A DNA stretch of 44,299 bases from Phycisphaerales bacterium. GTDB lineage: Bacteria > Planctomycetota > Phycisphaerae > Phycisphaerales > UBA1924. The notes beneath the pieces were generated by a model. It was not told where the DNA came from and did not search any database. It was given only the letters and a program-made list of their open reading frames with translations. Positions 1 to 8,200 of the stretch are shown piece after piece (within the stretch, counting starts at the first letter, position 1; each line of letters starts with the position of its first letter). The stretch spans positions 1 to 44,299 of the forward strand of contig JADYXW010000076.1 in NCBI GenBank assembly GCA_020853975.1. The letters run 5' to 3'. A program made the translations under genes and the position numbers.

Positions 1-793
1 CCGCGTACAGCGCGATGCGTCCGCCGCCGCCATTGGTGGTCGTGGTGCCTCCATTGGCCTCGATGGCCCCGGCACCCATCAGGGAGCCGGCGTTGATCCA
101 GATGCTGCCGCCCGCGCCCGAGCCGCCGTTGCTGGAGCCGGTGTTGTTGCCGTTGGCCCGGACCGTTCCCGCGAGGTTCATCGTGCCGCCGACGTTGAGC
201 CGCACGCGCCCGCCGCCCGCGCCCCCGCTCCCGCCCCCGCTGTGCGTTCCTCCGCCGCTGCCGAACATCACGGGCTCCGTGATGGAGCCGTACGCCGCCC
301 CGCCGGGATTACCCGAGGTCGAGTTCGCCCCGCGCCCGCCGTGCCCGCCACCGGCGCCCGTCGTCAGCGTGGGGTTCCCGCTGGTCCCGGCGCCCGGGCC
401 CTGCGCAATCGGGTAGCCGCGGCCGTTCGCGTCGACACGCGCGCTCGCCAGCACCGTCATGTTCCCTGCCACCGTCAGATCAAGCCCGAACACGATGTCC
501 GTCCCGCTCCCCGAATAGTCGTGCGAGAAGTTCGCATCGTGCGTCAGCGCCGACGTGCCCTCGAGCGACAGCGACTCGATGCTGTGCCGCCCGTTCATCG
601 TCAGCACCGCGCTCCCCTGCACCGTGATCTGCGCCGTCGCGAGAGGCACCGCCGCCCCCCCCCCCGTCGGCGTGATCGTCGTATCCGTCGGGCCGACTGT
701 CTTCGCTGCGGTGATCAACACCGGCTGCGAGTACGCCGCGGCGTGGAGGAACAGCGCAGCAACGACCGGGACGGCGAGCGAAAACGAACGCAT
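1..793 (-). CDS. Secreted glycine-rich surface/adhesin-like protein (3' end outside window)
   Basis: The reading frame is open from an ATG at 793 through the left edge (264 codons), so the C-terminus is missing. A GGGGAGG Shine-Dalgarno lies 6 nt before the ATG. Residues 1-22 form a signal peptide (MRSFSLAVPVVAALFLHAAA). After this comes a beta-rich part with hydrophobic/Thr alternation (ITVQGSAVLTMNGRHSIESL). From about residue 130 there are Gly/Asn/Ser-rich stretches ending in GGGGRIALYA, a motif I associate with large planctomycete extracellular repeat proteins. A run of 11 G on the coding strand (positions 655-665) encodes TGGGA; I checked the phase and the frame is continuous through it. 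Function is not established; an extracellular structural or adhesive role is inferred. It may end in a dockerin or PEP-CTERM signal beyond the edge. Confidence 0.7.
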   Translation of the reverse strand, partial: MRSFSLAVPVVAALFLHAAAYSQPVLITAAKTVGPTDTTITPTGGGAAVPLATAQITVQGSAVLTMNGRHSIESLSLEGTSALTHDANFSHDYSGSGTDIVFGLDLTVAGNMTVLASARVDANGRGYPIAQGPGAGTSGNPTLTTGAGGGHGGRGANSTSGNPGGAAYGSITEPVMFGSGGGTHSGGGSGGAGGGRVRLNVGGTMNLAGTVRANGNNTGSSNGGSGAGGSIWINAGSLMGAGAIEANGGTTTTNGGGGRIALYA

Positions 794-1015
794 GCGAACC
801 TCCCCTACAGACAGAGAGCCACCCCGAAACGCCGCGAAGCCAAAACTCCTCACGCCCGGTGGCCCAAGAGCAGCGGGCAACCTATCAGATCAGCCCCGCC
901 TGTCAACACGAATTCTGAGCCCGCCGATGCTGCAAGCCGTTCCATTACAGCGAGTTCCGACCTGCCCAGCGCCCGAAGACAGCCCCGGCACCCCCGTAGA
1001 AGTACGAGTCCGACG

Positions 1016-2530
1016 CTACGGACACGCTCCCCCTGCGACCACGTTGATGAGCGCCGCGATGTCGTCCTGATCTGCATTCCCGTCTCGGTTGAAGTCCGGG
1101 TCGCGTGCGTTGGGGTTTGCCCCGCCCGCGATCACCGCGCGCAGGTACTCCACATCGTCCTGATCCGCGTTCCCATCCCCGTTGAAATCCGGACGACACG
1201 AGCACTCGTACGCACCGATGCTCGGCGCGCCGCGGTAGCACCGGCCAGCGAAGTCACCCGTGATCCGCCCCGCCCCGGGCGGCGGCAAGCCCGCGCCCGC
1301 CGCGGGGCTCTCCGGGCCGATCGAGTAATCCCCCACCACCGCGGGCCTCGTGGTGGCCAGTAGCGGGTCCAGGCCGGCGAGCCCGCCGGTCTCCGGGCTC
1401 GGCAGCGATGGCCGCGACGCCCCGGGTGCGTCGTACGCGTACCACAGGTTGTGCGCAAACACAAATGTCTCCGGCGACGTTCCCGCCCCGATGTTCACGT
1501 GCGTCGAGAGGTCCGAGCGATCGAAGTACACCAGGTTGTTCTCGAACCTGTTGTTGCCGCACGCCAGGAACGTGTACGCCCCCGTCGTTGTCGTCTCCTG
1601 CAGAATCCGGAAGATCCAGTTGTGGGGCGTGATGATCGTGTTGTTCGAGGCGGTGCAGTCCACGGCACCCACAAACGCCAGCGCCGCATTCGCGCCCTGG
1701 ATCACGTTCCCGATGACGTGCACGTCCCGCGCCTCCGCGTTCGGCTCGGTCTCAGACACCGGAGGCCTGAAGAACTGCAGCCCCGTGCTCCCCCCGATGT
1801 TCACCGCGCGCTCCCCGCACTCCACCAGCCGCGACCATTTCAACTCCACGCCGGTGGTTCCCCCCTTGCACTGGAGCGCGTTGCCCGACGCGTCGTGCAG
1901 GTCGCAGCGGGCGACGACCCCTCGGTGGCAACCCACCATGTCGATCAGGCTCCCCGACCCCGCGCCCCCGCACCTGGATATCTCGCAGGCCAGAACCCAG
2001 AAGTCCCGCACGCCCGAGAGCTTCAGCCCGTCCTGGTTCCCCGTACCGCCCACATCGCGGATGGCGAGCCTTTCAAAGACGATGTGCCGCGCAGCGTCCG
2101 CGTTGCCGACCTCTCCCCCGTCGTCGCAGTTCACGCCGTTGCCAGTGGCACCCGCGAACTCCAGGTCGTGCAGCACCACGCCGCGCGCCCTCGACAGGTG
2201 CAGCCCGTTGGTCCCGCCCTGAATGACCGGCCTCGCCTCGCCGGGAACCCCGCCGACCCAGATCGGCGCCTCGGGCGTCCCCGCCAGCCCGTCGATGAAC
2301 ATGCCCCCGGGGTACGTGCCCGCGTGCACCCGCACCGCCGTGCCCGGCGTCGCTCGCGACGCCGCGAACGCGATCGACGCGTAGGGCCGACCCGGAGAGC
2401 CGTCCCCGCTCGCATCGCTCCCGCCGCGCGCCACGTGAAGCTCGCGGCTGGGTGCGCGCCCGTCGGCAAACGTCGGGACCGCGTCGCACGGCCCGACCAC
2501 ACCAACCAACGTCAGCAGGAAGCTCATCAT
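1016..2530 (-). CDS. Secreted right-handed beta-helix (pectin lyase-fold) protein with C-terminal GC-type dockerin
   Basis: 504 aa. A short hydrophobic N-terminus (MMSFLLTLVGVV) may serve for export. It is followed by the entry motif of parallel beta-helix proteins: LHVARGGSDASGDG then PYASI, near residues 31-55. The body repeats GVVLHDLEFAGA/GNALQCKGG-like rungs with many Asn/Gly turns, typical of polysaccharide lyases and related proteins. The last ~60 residues are a two-loop dockerin (DFNGDGNADQDD, then DFNRDGNADQDD) ending GGACP. Catalytic residues are not identifiable by eye, so it may bind or cleave polysaccharide. A TAGGCT -10 box lies 7 nt before the ATG, suggesting a leaderless message. 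It lies upstream of the Gly-rich gene on the same strand with a 222-nt gap. Confidence 0.85.
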   Translation of the reverse strand: MMSFLLTLVGVVGPCDAVPTFADGRAPSRELHVARGGSDASGDGSPGRPYASIAFAASRATPGTAVRVHAGTYPGGMFIDGLAGTPEAPIWVGGVPGEARPVIQGGTNGLHLSRARGVVLHDLEFAGATGNGVNCDDGGEVGNADAARHIVFERLAIRDVGGTGNQDGLKLSGVRDFWVLACEISRCGGAGSGSLIDMVGCHRGVVARCDLHDASGNALQCKGGTTGVELKWSRLVECGERAVNIGGSTGLQFFRPPVSETEPNAEARDVHVIGNVIQGANAALAFVGAVDCTASNNTIITPHNWIFRILQETTTTGAYTFLACGNNRFENNLVYFDRSDLSTHVNIGAGTSPETFVFAHNLWYAYDAPGASRPSLPSPETGGLAGLDPLLATTRPAVVGDYSIGPESPAAGAGLPPPGAGRITGDFAGRCYRGAPSIGAYECSCRPDFNGDGNADQDDVEYLRAVIAGGANPNARDPDFNRDGNADQDDIAALINVVAGGACP

Positions 2531-2537
2531 GCTTCAA

Positions 2538-2543
2538 AGCCTA
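2538..2543 (-). promoter_or_regulatory. -10 box TAGGCT, 7 nt before the beta-helix gene start
   Basis: TAnnnT hexamer whose spacing to the ATG at 2530 would place the transcription start at or next to the start codon. No Shine-Dalgarno is present. It fits the leaderless pattern seen at several other genes in the window. Confidence 0.5.
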
Positions 2544-2611
2544 ACGCGGCGGGCGGGCCCAGCCAAGGCCATCCGGCCGAAGGGCGCCTGGCGGTTATCC
2601 GCAACGAAAAC

Positions 2612-2633
2612 AGCCCCGGCTCGGGCCGGGGCT
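2612..2633 (-). terminator. Intrinsic terminator after atpA
   Basis: Perfect 9-bp GC stem AGCCCCGGC/GCCGGGGCT with a 4-nt loop. Read on the minus strand it is followed by TGTTTTCGTTG. It lies 43 nt past the atpA stop and upstream of the beta-helix gene's promoter. Confidence 0.8.
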
Positions 2634-2676
2634 GCGGGTCGCACTCACGCCTGCCCGGGCCGTCCGGCCCGCGCGC

Positions 2677-4233
2677 TCACTTCTTCGCGGCAAACGTGCT
2701 CTTGAACGCCTTGATGGCGTCCGCCAGCTTCTTCTCCGTGTCGCCGTCCAGGCTGCGCTTGGTGTTCAGCTCGTCCCACACCGGCTTGCCCACGGTCTTG
2801 AAGTACTCCTGCATCTTGGTCTCGAACTCGCGCACGCTCGCGAGCGGCACGTCGTCCAGGAAGCCCTTGGTTCCCGCGTAGATCGAGATCACCTGGTCCA
2901 CCACGTGCGCGGGCACGAGCTGGGGCTGCTTGAGCAGCTCCACCATCGCGGCCCCGCGGTCGAGCTGGCGCTGCGTCGCCTTGTCCAGCTCCGTGCCGAG
3001 CTGCGCGAACGCCTCCAGCTCGCGGAACGCCGCCAGGTCCAGACGCAGGGAGCCCGCGATCTTCTTCATGGCCTTGATCTGGGCGTTGCCGCCCACGCGC
3101 GAGACCGAGATGCCGACGTTCACCGCGGGGCGCACGCCGCTGAAGAACAGCTCGGGCTCGAGGTAGATCTGCCCGTCCGTGATCGAGATCACGTTCGTGG
3201 GGATGTACGCCGACACGTCGCCTTCCTGCGTCTCGATGATGGGCAGCGCCGTCAGAGAGCCCGCGCCGTTCTCGTTGCTGAGCTTGGTCGCACGCTCCAG
3301 CAGGCGGCTGTGGAGATAGAACACGTCACCCGGGTACGCCTCACGCCCCGGGGGGCGCCTTAGCAGCAGCGAGAGCTGGCGGTACGCCACCGCCTGCTTC
3401 GACAGGTCGTCGTAGATGCACAGGGCGTGCTTGGGAGTCTTCCCGTTCTTGCCCTGCCACATGAAGTACTCGCCCATCGTGCAGCCCGAGTACGGCGCGA
3501 TGTACTGCATCGGGGCCGCCGCCGACGCCGACGCCGACACCACGATCGTGTAGTCCATCGCCCCGGCCTTGCGCAGCGTCTCCACGACGCCCGCGACCGT
3601 CGACTCCTTCTGCCCGACCGCGACGTAGATGCACACCACCGCGTCGGGCGTGCCCCAGTACTGCTTCTGGTTGATGATCGTGTCCAGGGCCACCGCCGTC
3701 TTGCCCGTCTTGCGGTCGCCGATGATCAGCTCGCGCTGCCCGCGACCGATCGGGATCATCGCGTCGATCGCCTTCACGCCCGTCTGCAGGGGCTCGTGCA
3801 CGGGCTGACGCTCCGCGATGCCCGGGGCGATGATGTCCACCTTGGCAAACTGCGTCGCGTTGATCGGCCCGCGATCGTCCAGCGGGCGGCCCAGCGGGTC
3901 CACCACGCGGCCCAGCATCGCCTCGCCCACCGGCACCTCCAGAAGACGCCCGGTGCTCTTCACCGTGTCGCCCTCCTTCACCGCCAGGTAGTCGCCATAG
4001 ATCACCGCGCCGACCGTGTCCTCTTCCAGGTTGAACACCTGGCCCATCACGGCGCCCTCGGACGTCTGGAACTCCAGCAGCTCGCCCGCCATCGCCGTCG
4101 ACAGCCCATAGATGCGGGCGATCCCGTCGCCCACCTCCACCACCCGACCCACCTGCGACACCTCGAGCTGCGCGGAGAACTGCTCGATCTCGGACTTGAT
4201 AACGCTGGTGATCTCGTCGGTTCTGATCTTCAC
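2677..4233 (-). CDS. atpA: F1F0 ATP synthase subunit alpha
   Basis: 518 aa from a GTG at 4233, preceded by GAGGA 8 nt upstream. The open frame extends further upstream, but that part is unlike the family, whereas [19 protein letters not shown] is the standard alpha N-terminus. Beta-barrel domain about 1-95. Walker A is [13 protein letters not shown] at 172-184. The alpha signature region [20 protein letters not shown] and the helical C-terminal domain are present, ending KSTFAAKK. It is the regulatory, nucleotide-binding non-catalytic subunit of the F1 hexamer, acting at the inner membrane. Normally atpA is directly followed by atpG. Here atpG is 3 kb upstream, with two opposite-strand secreted genes in between, and beta, delta and epsilon are absent from the window. 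A terminator follows. Regulation: own promoter not recognised. Confidence 0.97.
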   Translation of the reverse strand: MKIRTDEITSVIKSEIEQFSAQLEVSQVGRVVEVGDGIARIYGLSTAMAGELLEFQTSEGAVMGQVFNLEEDTVGAVIYGDYLAVKEGDTVKSTGRLLEVPVGEAMLGRVVDPLGRPLDDRGPINATQFAKVDIIAPGIAERQPVHEPLQTGVKAIDAMIPIGRGQRELIIGDRKTGKTAVALDTIINQKQYWGTPDAVVCIYVAVGQKESTVAGVVETLRKAGAMDYTIVVSASASAAAPMQYIAPYSGCTMGEYFMWQGKNGKTPKHALCIYDDLSKQAVAYRQLSLLLRRPPGREAYPGDVFYLHSRLLERATKLSNENGAGSLTALPIIETQEGDVSAYIPTNVISITDGQIYLEPELFFSGVRPAVNVGISVSRVGGNAQIKAMKKIAGSLRLDLAAFRELEAFAQLGTELDKATQRQLDRGAAMVELLKQPQLVPAHVVDQVISIYAGTKGFLDDVPLASVREFETKMQEYFKTVGKPVWDELNTKRSLDGDTEKKLADAIKAFKSTFAAKK

Positions 4234-4545
4234 GGCGGAATCCTCGTGGTGCGACCTGTGCCTCGCGCGGGCAGTGCCCCGCGCTCCAAATCCCCGATAC
4301 CCGCTACTGGTAGGTGACCGTTCGGCCACCGACTCCCAACGCCGGCAGGGGGTCAAGGGTAGACACCAGACCCCTTCTTGTCATCCCGCCTCGCGCGGTG
4401 TCACCTCCGCGATCATGCCGTTCATACGCCTAACGCACCCGTGCCCACTTTTTTTTCGCCACATGCTGCAAGGTCGGGGGTTCCACCCGCAAGTCCATTT
4501 CGGAAGTACCGCCGCGTACGTTCGCGGCGACCGAAAGGGGAAGTC
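4234..4545. other. Divergent intergenic region between atpA and a dockerin gene
   Basis: 312 bp. The atpA side holds a GC-rich inverted repeat (GCGCGGG/CCCGCGC, about 4265-4284). The other side holds an eight-T tract (4449-4456), the paired GCAAG element (4466-4495) and a hairpin (4511-4528) described separately. No gene seen. Confidence 0.5.
4466..4495 (+). promoter_or_regulatory. Paired GCAAG leader element (copy 1): ECF-type promoter or operator
   Basis: GCTGCAAGGT (from 4465) and CGCAAGTC (from 4488) are two GCAAG direct repeats exactly 21 bp apart. They are preceded by a T-tract and followed by a GCCGCG/CGCGGC hairpin at 4511-4528, then a GGGG ribosome site and the ATG at 4546. The same arrangement with the same 21-bp spacing stands before the next dockerin gene. 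No TAnnnT -10 box is visible in either leader. This could be a -35/-10 pair of an alternative sigma factor, or a dimeric regulator site two helical turns apart. Confidence 0.45.
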
Positions 4546-6192
4546 ATGCGCACCACCCAAACTCTGTCCGCCGCGTCACTTGTTGCGCTCGCCTCGGCCT
4601 GCGCCTCCGCCCAGATCACCGCCTACGCCAGCGGGCTCCGCCATCGGGCCGTCGGCGCCACATCGAGCCTCGACGTCACCGAACGCCGCCTCACCGCCTG
4701 CTGCATCGGCTCCAGCGGTCAGGACGGCGTCGAGATTCAACTCCACTCGCAGGTCGGAGGGGGCGTCGGCGTCGACATCGGCCAGTTGCTCCAACCCTCT
4801 CCTTCAAGCCGCGAAATCAAGATCCGCCCCAAGGGGTGGGACGGCACCATCAAGGGCACCCTCCGCCTCATCTCCAACCCCGGCGCCCCCGGCCTCATCG
4901 AAACCTACGACTTCAGCATGGTCCCGGGCGTCACTTCGCTCCACTGGGCCCTCTACGACCCGGCTGGCAACGAGCTTGCCTCCGGCGAGTCCGCCGGCCC
5001 CATCCTCGATTGGACGATCGACGTTCCGCAGACCGGCACCGCCGAGTGCAACAAGTACTACTCGTTCGAGGGGCCCCCCGCCGGCACCGCCGCGCGCAGC
5101 GCCGACGAGGGCTTCTTCGACCGCGTGATCTCCGTCTCCGGTCTCACCCCCGACACCATCACCAACGTGCAGTCCGTCTCCGTGACCCCGCGCACCTGCC
5201 TGGGCTGCCCGCCCCCCTTCGTCGATCTTGACTCCGTCGCGATCACCGGTTCCGGTATGCCCACCATCACCCTCAACGACGCGCACCTTCTCTCCCAAGG
5301 CTCCGGCGGCAGCGTCGGCAAGCCCCACAAACTCTGGGGAACCGGCGCCGCTCACATCGAGGAATTCCCCATCGGCGACCTCGATGACGACGGCCTCCCC
5401 GATCTTCGTTACCTCGTCTCGAACCTCGGCTCCAGCGGCCAGGATGGCGTCGCCATCGATTTCGGCAGCCACGGCGGGGGCGGGGGCGGGGGCTCCGGCG
5501 GCGCCACCTGGAGCGTCTCGGGCAACTGCTGCCGGGGCCACGTCATCCTCATGAAAGCCTTCGACGATGAGAACGGCGAGCAGGCTCGCGTCATGCGAGG
5601 TACAGACCCCGCCTCCACAGACAACACCATCGCCTGCGACTTCTCCATGATCGGATCCCCCGAGTGCCTCGTTGAGTTCCGCGACGCCGCCGGAAACGCC
5701 GTCTACACCCGCATGCTCCCCCCGGGAGAGCCCGTCATCTACACCGCCTGCGACGACACCGCCCCGTTCGAGAAGTTCGTCTCCGCCACCCACCCCGCCA
5801 CGGGCGAGGTCGAGCTCCGTCACCACCTCTGCGGCGACACCAACCACTTCCGCCTCGTGGACGGCACCTCCCCCCCCGGCGCCGTCGTCGCCGCATTCCG
5901 CCCCGTCACCGGTTCCATGCACCAGACCGCGCGGGCCGAGATCACCGGCTCGGGCATCTCCCAGTTCGACGTCGCACTCGTCGGCAACCTCCCGCCCGTC
6001 GCCCCGCCCTGCGACCCCGACCTCAACCAGGACGGCAACGTCGATCAGGACGACGTGCTCTACCTCATCAACGTCGTCGGAGGCGGCAACAACGACACCG
6101 GCATCGACCCCGACTTCAACCAGGACGGCAACGTCGATCAGGACGACGTCACCGCCCTCATCAACACCGTCGGTGGAGGCGGCTGCCCCTGA
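4546..6192 (+). CDS. Secreted protein of unknown function with GC-type dockerin
   Basis: 548 aa. Start chosen at 4546 because it gives a clean signal peptide (MRTTQTLSAASLVALASACA, cleavage after ASA) and has AAGGGG 5-9 nt upstream. The body contains two related units. Each carries the phrase GSSGQDGV followed by a Gly-rich stretch (residues ~60-75 and ~300-325) and conserved Cys pairs (TACCIGSS, GNCCRGH). These suggest an internally duplicated, disulfide-stabilised beta-sandwich. The C-terminus is a dockerin with two DxNQDGNVDQDD loops ending GGGGCP. I do not recognise the body. Its leader shares a regulatory element with the gene at 6409, so the two are probably co-regulated. Both are inserted, in opposite orientation, between atpG and atpA. 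A terminator follows. Confidence 0.85.
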   Translation: MRTTQTLSAASLVALASACASAQITAYASGLRHRAVGATSSLDVTERRLTACCIGSSGQDGVEIQLHSQVGGGVGVDIGQLLQPSPSSREIKIRPKGWDGTIKGTLRLISNPGAPGLIETYDFSMVPGVTSLHWALYDPAGNELASGESAGPILDWTIDVPQTGTAECNKYYSFEGPPAGTAARSADEGFFDRVISVSGLTPDTITNVQSVSVTPRTCLGCPPPFVDLDSVAITGSGMPTITLNDAHLLSQGSGGSVGKPHKLWGTGAAHIEEFPIGDLDDDGLPDLRYLVSNLGSSGQDGVAIDFGSHGGGGGGGSGGATWSVSGNCCRGHVILMKAFDDENGEQARVMRGTDPASTDNTIACDFSMIGSPECLVEFRDAAGNAVYTRMLPPGEPVIYTACDDTAPFEKFVSATHPATGEVELRHHLCGDTNHFRLVDGTSPPGAVVAAFRPVTGSMHQTARAEITGSGISQFDVALVGNLPPVAPPCDPDLNQDGNVDQDDVLYLINVVGGGNNDTGIDPDFNQDGNVDQDDVTALINTVGGGGCP

Positions 6193-6224
6193 ACCCCGCA
6201 CAACACCCCTGACTTCCCCTCCGC

Positions 6225-6252
6225 GCCCCGCCGGCCCTCGTGCTGGCGGGGC
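6225..6252 (+). terminator. Intrinsic terminator after the first dockerin gene
   Basis: Stem GCCCCGCC/GGCGGGGC with a 12-nt loop, followed by GTCTTGCTTTC. It lies 33 nt past the stop codon at 6192. Confidence 0.65.
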
Positions 6253-6315
6253 GTCTTGCTTTCATGCGCGTGCAGCGACGTCGCACCAGTTTTTCCCGCG
6301 ACCGGCACCTCATCG

Positions 6316-6345
6316 CTGCAAGGTTCCCGGTCCTGCACGCAAGTC
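6316..6345 (+). promoter_or_regulatory. Paired GCAAG leader element (copy 2)
   Basis: GCTGCAAGGT (from 6315) and CGCAAGTC (from 6338) are again GCAAG repeats 21 bp apart. They are preceded by a T-tract and followed by a perfect 8-bp hairpin CCGTCGCA/TGCGACGG at 6354-6372. The flanking sequence differs from copy 1, so only the element and the layout are conserved. Confidence 0.45.
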
Positions 6346-6408
6346 GTGACGGCCCGTCGCAGTGTGCGACGGTCAACAGAACAAGCCACTCGCTCAGGAG
6401 ACCCGTCC

Positions 6409-7104
6409 ATGTTCACCAGGACCACCGCCGTCGCCGCGCTCACGCTCCTCACCGGCTCCGCCTTCGCCCAGGTTGACTACAACCGGAGCGTCCGCGCAGG
6501 CGACATCGTCATCTCGCCCGCGCCGACCCCCGACGAAGTCGTCATCGAAGTCCGCACCCGCATCGCCAGCCAGCGCCGCGCGACGAACGACTACTCCTCC
6601 ATCGTCCGCGTCTACGTCGATGGCGAACTCGTCGGTATCGGCGTGCAGCAGGTCATCCGCCAGGGAGGCCAGACCTGCAACGGCTCCTGCCCCACCGGCG
6701 ACTGCTCCTCCAACGGCGCCGGCTCCGAGTGCTCCGACTTCGCTCCCCTCGGCGGCCAGGGCTGCGCCTGCGACATCGTCGTCACGCCCGGCGGCGGCAC
6801 CCACTGGACCGCCCGCGCCCGCCCGGGCTCGGTCATCGGCGTCGAGGTCGAGGCCCTCCCAGGCTCCATGCCCGAGATGTACACCGCCGACGACTTCGTC
6901 GCCATCCCGCTCGATCAACCCTGCGACCCCGACATGAACCAGGACGGCAACGTCGATCAGGACGACGTCCTCTACCTCATCAGCGTCATCGGGGGCGGGG
7001 ACAACTTCACCGGCATCGACCCCGACTTCAACAAGGACGGCAACGCCGACCAGGACGATGTCCTCGCCCTCATCCAGGTCATCGGCGGCGGCGGGTGCCC
7101 CTGA
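6409..7104 (+). CDS. Secreted Cys-rich protein with GC-type dockerin
   Basis: 231 aa. Start at 6409 gives a signal peptide (MFTRTTAVAALTLLTGSAFA-Q) and has CAGGAG 8 nt upstream. Residues 22-165 are a small beta-rich domain of unknown function with a cluster of Cys residues (TCNGSCPTGDCSS, GSECSD, GCACD) likely to form disulfides outside the cytoplasm. Residues ~172-231 are the dockerin, ending IGGGGCP. The dockerin DNA shares a 32-bp exact repeat with the preceding gene, and the leader shares its regulatory element. The gene is convergent with atpG, with a 74-nt gap. Its role is unknown; a dockerin-attached extracellular component is inferred. Confidence 0.85.
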   Translation: MFTRTTAVAALTLLTGSAFAQVDYNRSVRAGDIVISPAPTPDEVVIEVRTRIASQRRATNDYSSIVRVYVDGELVGIGVQQVIRQGGQTCNGSCPTGDCSSNGAGSECSDFAPLGGQGCACDIVVTPGGGTHWTARARPGSVIGVEVEALPGSMPEMYTADDFVAIPLDQPCDPDMNQDGNVDQDDVLYLISVIGGGDNFTGIDPDFNKDGNADQDDVLALIQVIGGGGCP

Positions 7105-7178
7105 CCGATCTCACGTTCCTTCTCTCTCTCCACGCCCCGCCGGCCCACAGGCCCGTGGGGCGCTTCCCGCCCGGCGGC

Positions 7179-8051
7179 TCACTTCAGCGCCGCGGCGCCA
7201 GAGATGATCTCGGTCAGCTCCGTCGTGATCTGCGCCTGACGAGCACGGTTGTACACGCGGCTGAGCCTCTTGCCCATCTTCCCCGCGTTGTCCGTCGCCG
7301 CCTTCATCGCCACCATACGCGCCACATGCTCGCTCACGATCGCGTCGTTGAAGACCTGGAACAACGTCGCCTTGACCGCCGCGGGCAGCAGCTCGCCCAG
7401 CAGGGCCGACGCCCCGGGGCTGAACTCGTAGATCTTCTGGGAGCCCGCCTTCGCCTCCGCCGGCTTGTTGGGCGGGTCAAACGGCAGGAGTTGAAGCACC
7501 GTGGGCGTCTGCCGCCCCGCGGAGATGTACTTCATCGACACCACGCGCACCTTGCTGATCTCCCCCGCAAGGTACCGCTGCATGTACGCGTCCGCGAGCG
7601 CCTTCACGACCTCGTAGCTCACCTTGTCCCCGATCGCGTGCTGCTTGGAGACCGAGACGCCCGCGTACTTCAGGAACCCCGCCCCCTTCTTGCCCACGAT
7701 CTCCACCTCGCCCGACATCGCCGAAGGCGTCATCCGCAGCAGGTTCATCGCCTGCCTCAGCACCGAGCCGTTGTAGGGGCCGCACAGGCCCCGGTCCGAC
7801 GTCAGGATGAGCGTCACTTCCTTGCCCGAGCCGCCCTTGGGCGATTCCAGCAGCGGGTGCGACACGTCCCCGAGGCCCTCCGCCAGCTCAGACACCAGCC
7901 CGAACAGCGTCTCGGTGTAGGGCTTGCTCGCCACCGCCGCCTGCTGCGCGCGGGCGAACTTGCTCGTGGCGATCATCTGCATCGTCTTGGTGATGCGGCG
8001 GATGTTGCCCACCGCCTTGATGCGCTTCTTGATCTCGCGGGTCTTGGCCAT
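7179..8051 (-). CDS. atpG: F1F0 ATP synthase subunit gamma
   Basis: 290 aa. Start chosen at the ATG giving MAKTREIKKRIKAVGNIRRI, the canonical gamma N-terminus; an upstream in-frame GTG at 8075 adds eight residues unlike the family. The conserved C-terminal helix (MVAMKAATDNAGKMGKRL, then QAQITTELTEIISGAAAL) forms the rotor shaft within the alpha/beta hexamer. There is no Shine-Dalgarno; the upstream bases are pyrimidine-rich and a TATCCT box lies 9 nt before the ATG, so the message may be nearly leaderless. It is separated from atpA by 3 kb containing two opposite-strand genes, so it must be transcribed separately. No other ATP synthase subunits are in the window. Confidence 0.95.
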   Translation of the reverse strand: MAKTREIKKRIKAVGNIRRITKTMQMIATSKFARAQQAAVASKPYTETLFGLVSELAEGLGDVSHPLLESPKGGSGKEVTLILTSDRGLCGPYNGSVLRQAMNLLRMTPSAMSGEVEIVGKKGAGFLKYAGVSVSKQHAIGDKVSYEVVKALADAYMQRYLAGEISKVRVVSMKYISAGRQTPTVLQLLPFDPPNKPAEAKAGSQKIYEFSPGASALLGELLPAAVKATLFQVFNDAIVSEHVARMVAMKAATDNAGKMGKRLSRVYNRARQAQITTELTEIISGAAALK

Positions 8052-8060
8052 AGGGAGGCA

Positions 8061-8066
8061 AGGATA
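8061..8066 (-). promoter_or_regulatory. -10 box TATCCT before atpG
   Basis: TAnnnT hexamer 9 nt upstream of the atpG ATG, which has no ribosome binding site. Suggests a very short or absent 5' leader. Confidence 0.4.
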
Positions 8067-8153
8067 GGCCCGCACCGATCGCTCTTGAAGTCAACCCGGG
8101 CCATGTTCGGCGTTCAACCGGGCCCGGACAAGCCATCGCACCTCGGAGCCCGC

Positions 8154-8200
8154 TACAATCCCCCTCAATCGCCGCCACTTCGGCGGCGCGGAGGTTCTCC
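8154..8200 (+). promoter_or_regulatory. Promoter -10, leader hairpin and RBS of the CCxxC lipoprotein gene
   Basis: TACAAT at 8154-8159; hairpin GCCGCC/GGCGGC at 8171-8187; GGAGG at 8190-8194, 6 nt before the ATG at 8201. The hairpin abuts the ribosome site and could modulate translation. Confidence 0.5.

Larger units (their letters stand above)
6025..6968 (+). repeat. Three exact copies of a 32-bp dockerin-loop sequence
   Basis: The 32 bases encoding NQDGNVDQDDV-type calcium loops occur identically at 6025-6056, 6118-6149 and 6937-6968. The first two lie in the dockerin of one gene, the third in its neighbour. Codon-level identity beyond what the protein requires suggests recent duplication or gene conversion. 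Confidence 0.85.

Noticed and set aside
1..793. Possible frameshift at the G11 run in the Gly-rich surface gene
   Set aside because: Recounting the run shows CCG-ACG-(GGG)3-GCG in one continuous frame; both sides are protein-like and in phase.
7133..7162. Bidirectional terminator between the dockerin gene and atpG
   Set aside because: An inverted repeat CGCCCC/GGGGCG exists, but neither strand has a T-tract after it; left unassigned.
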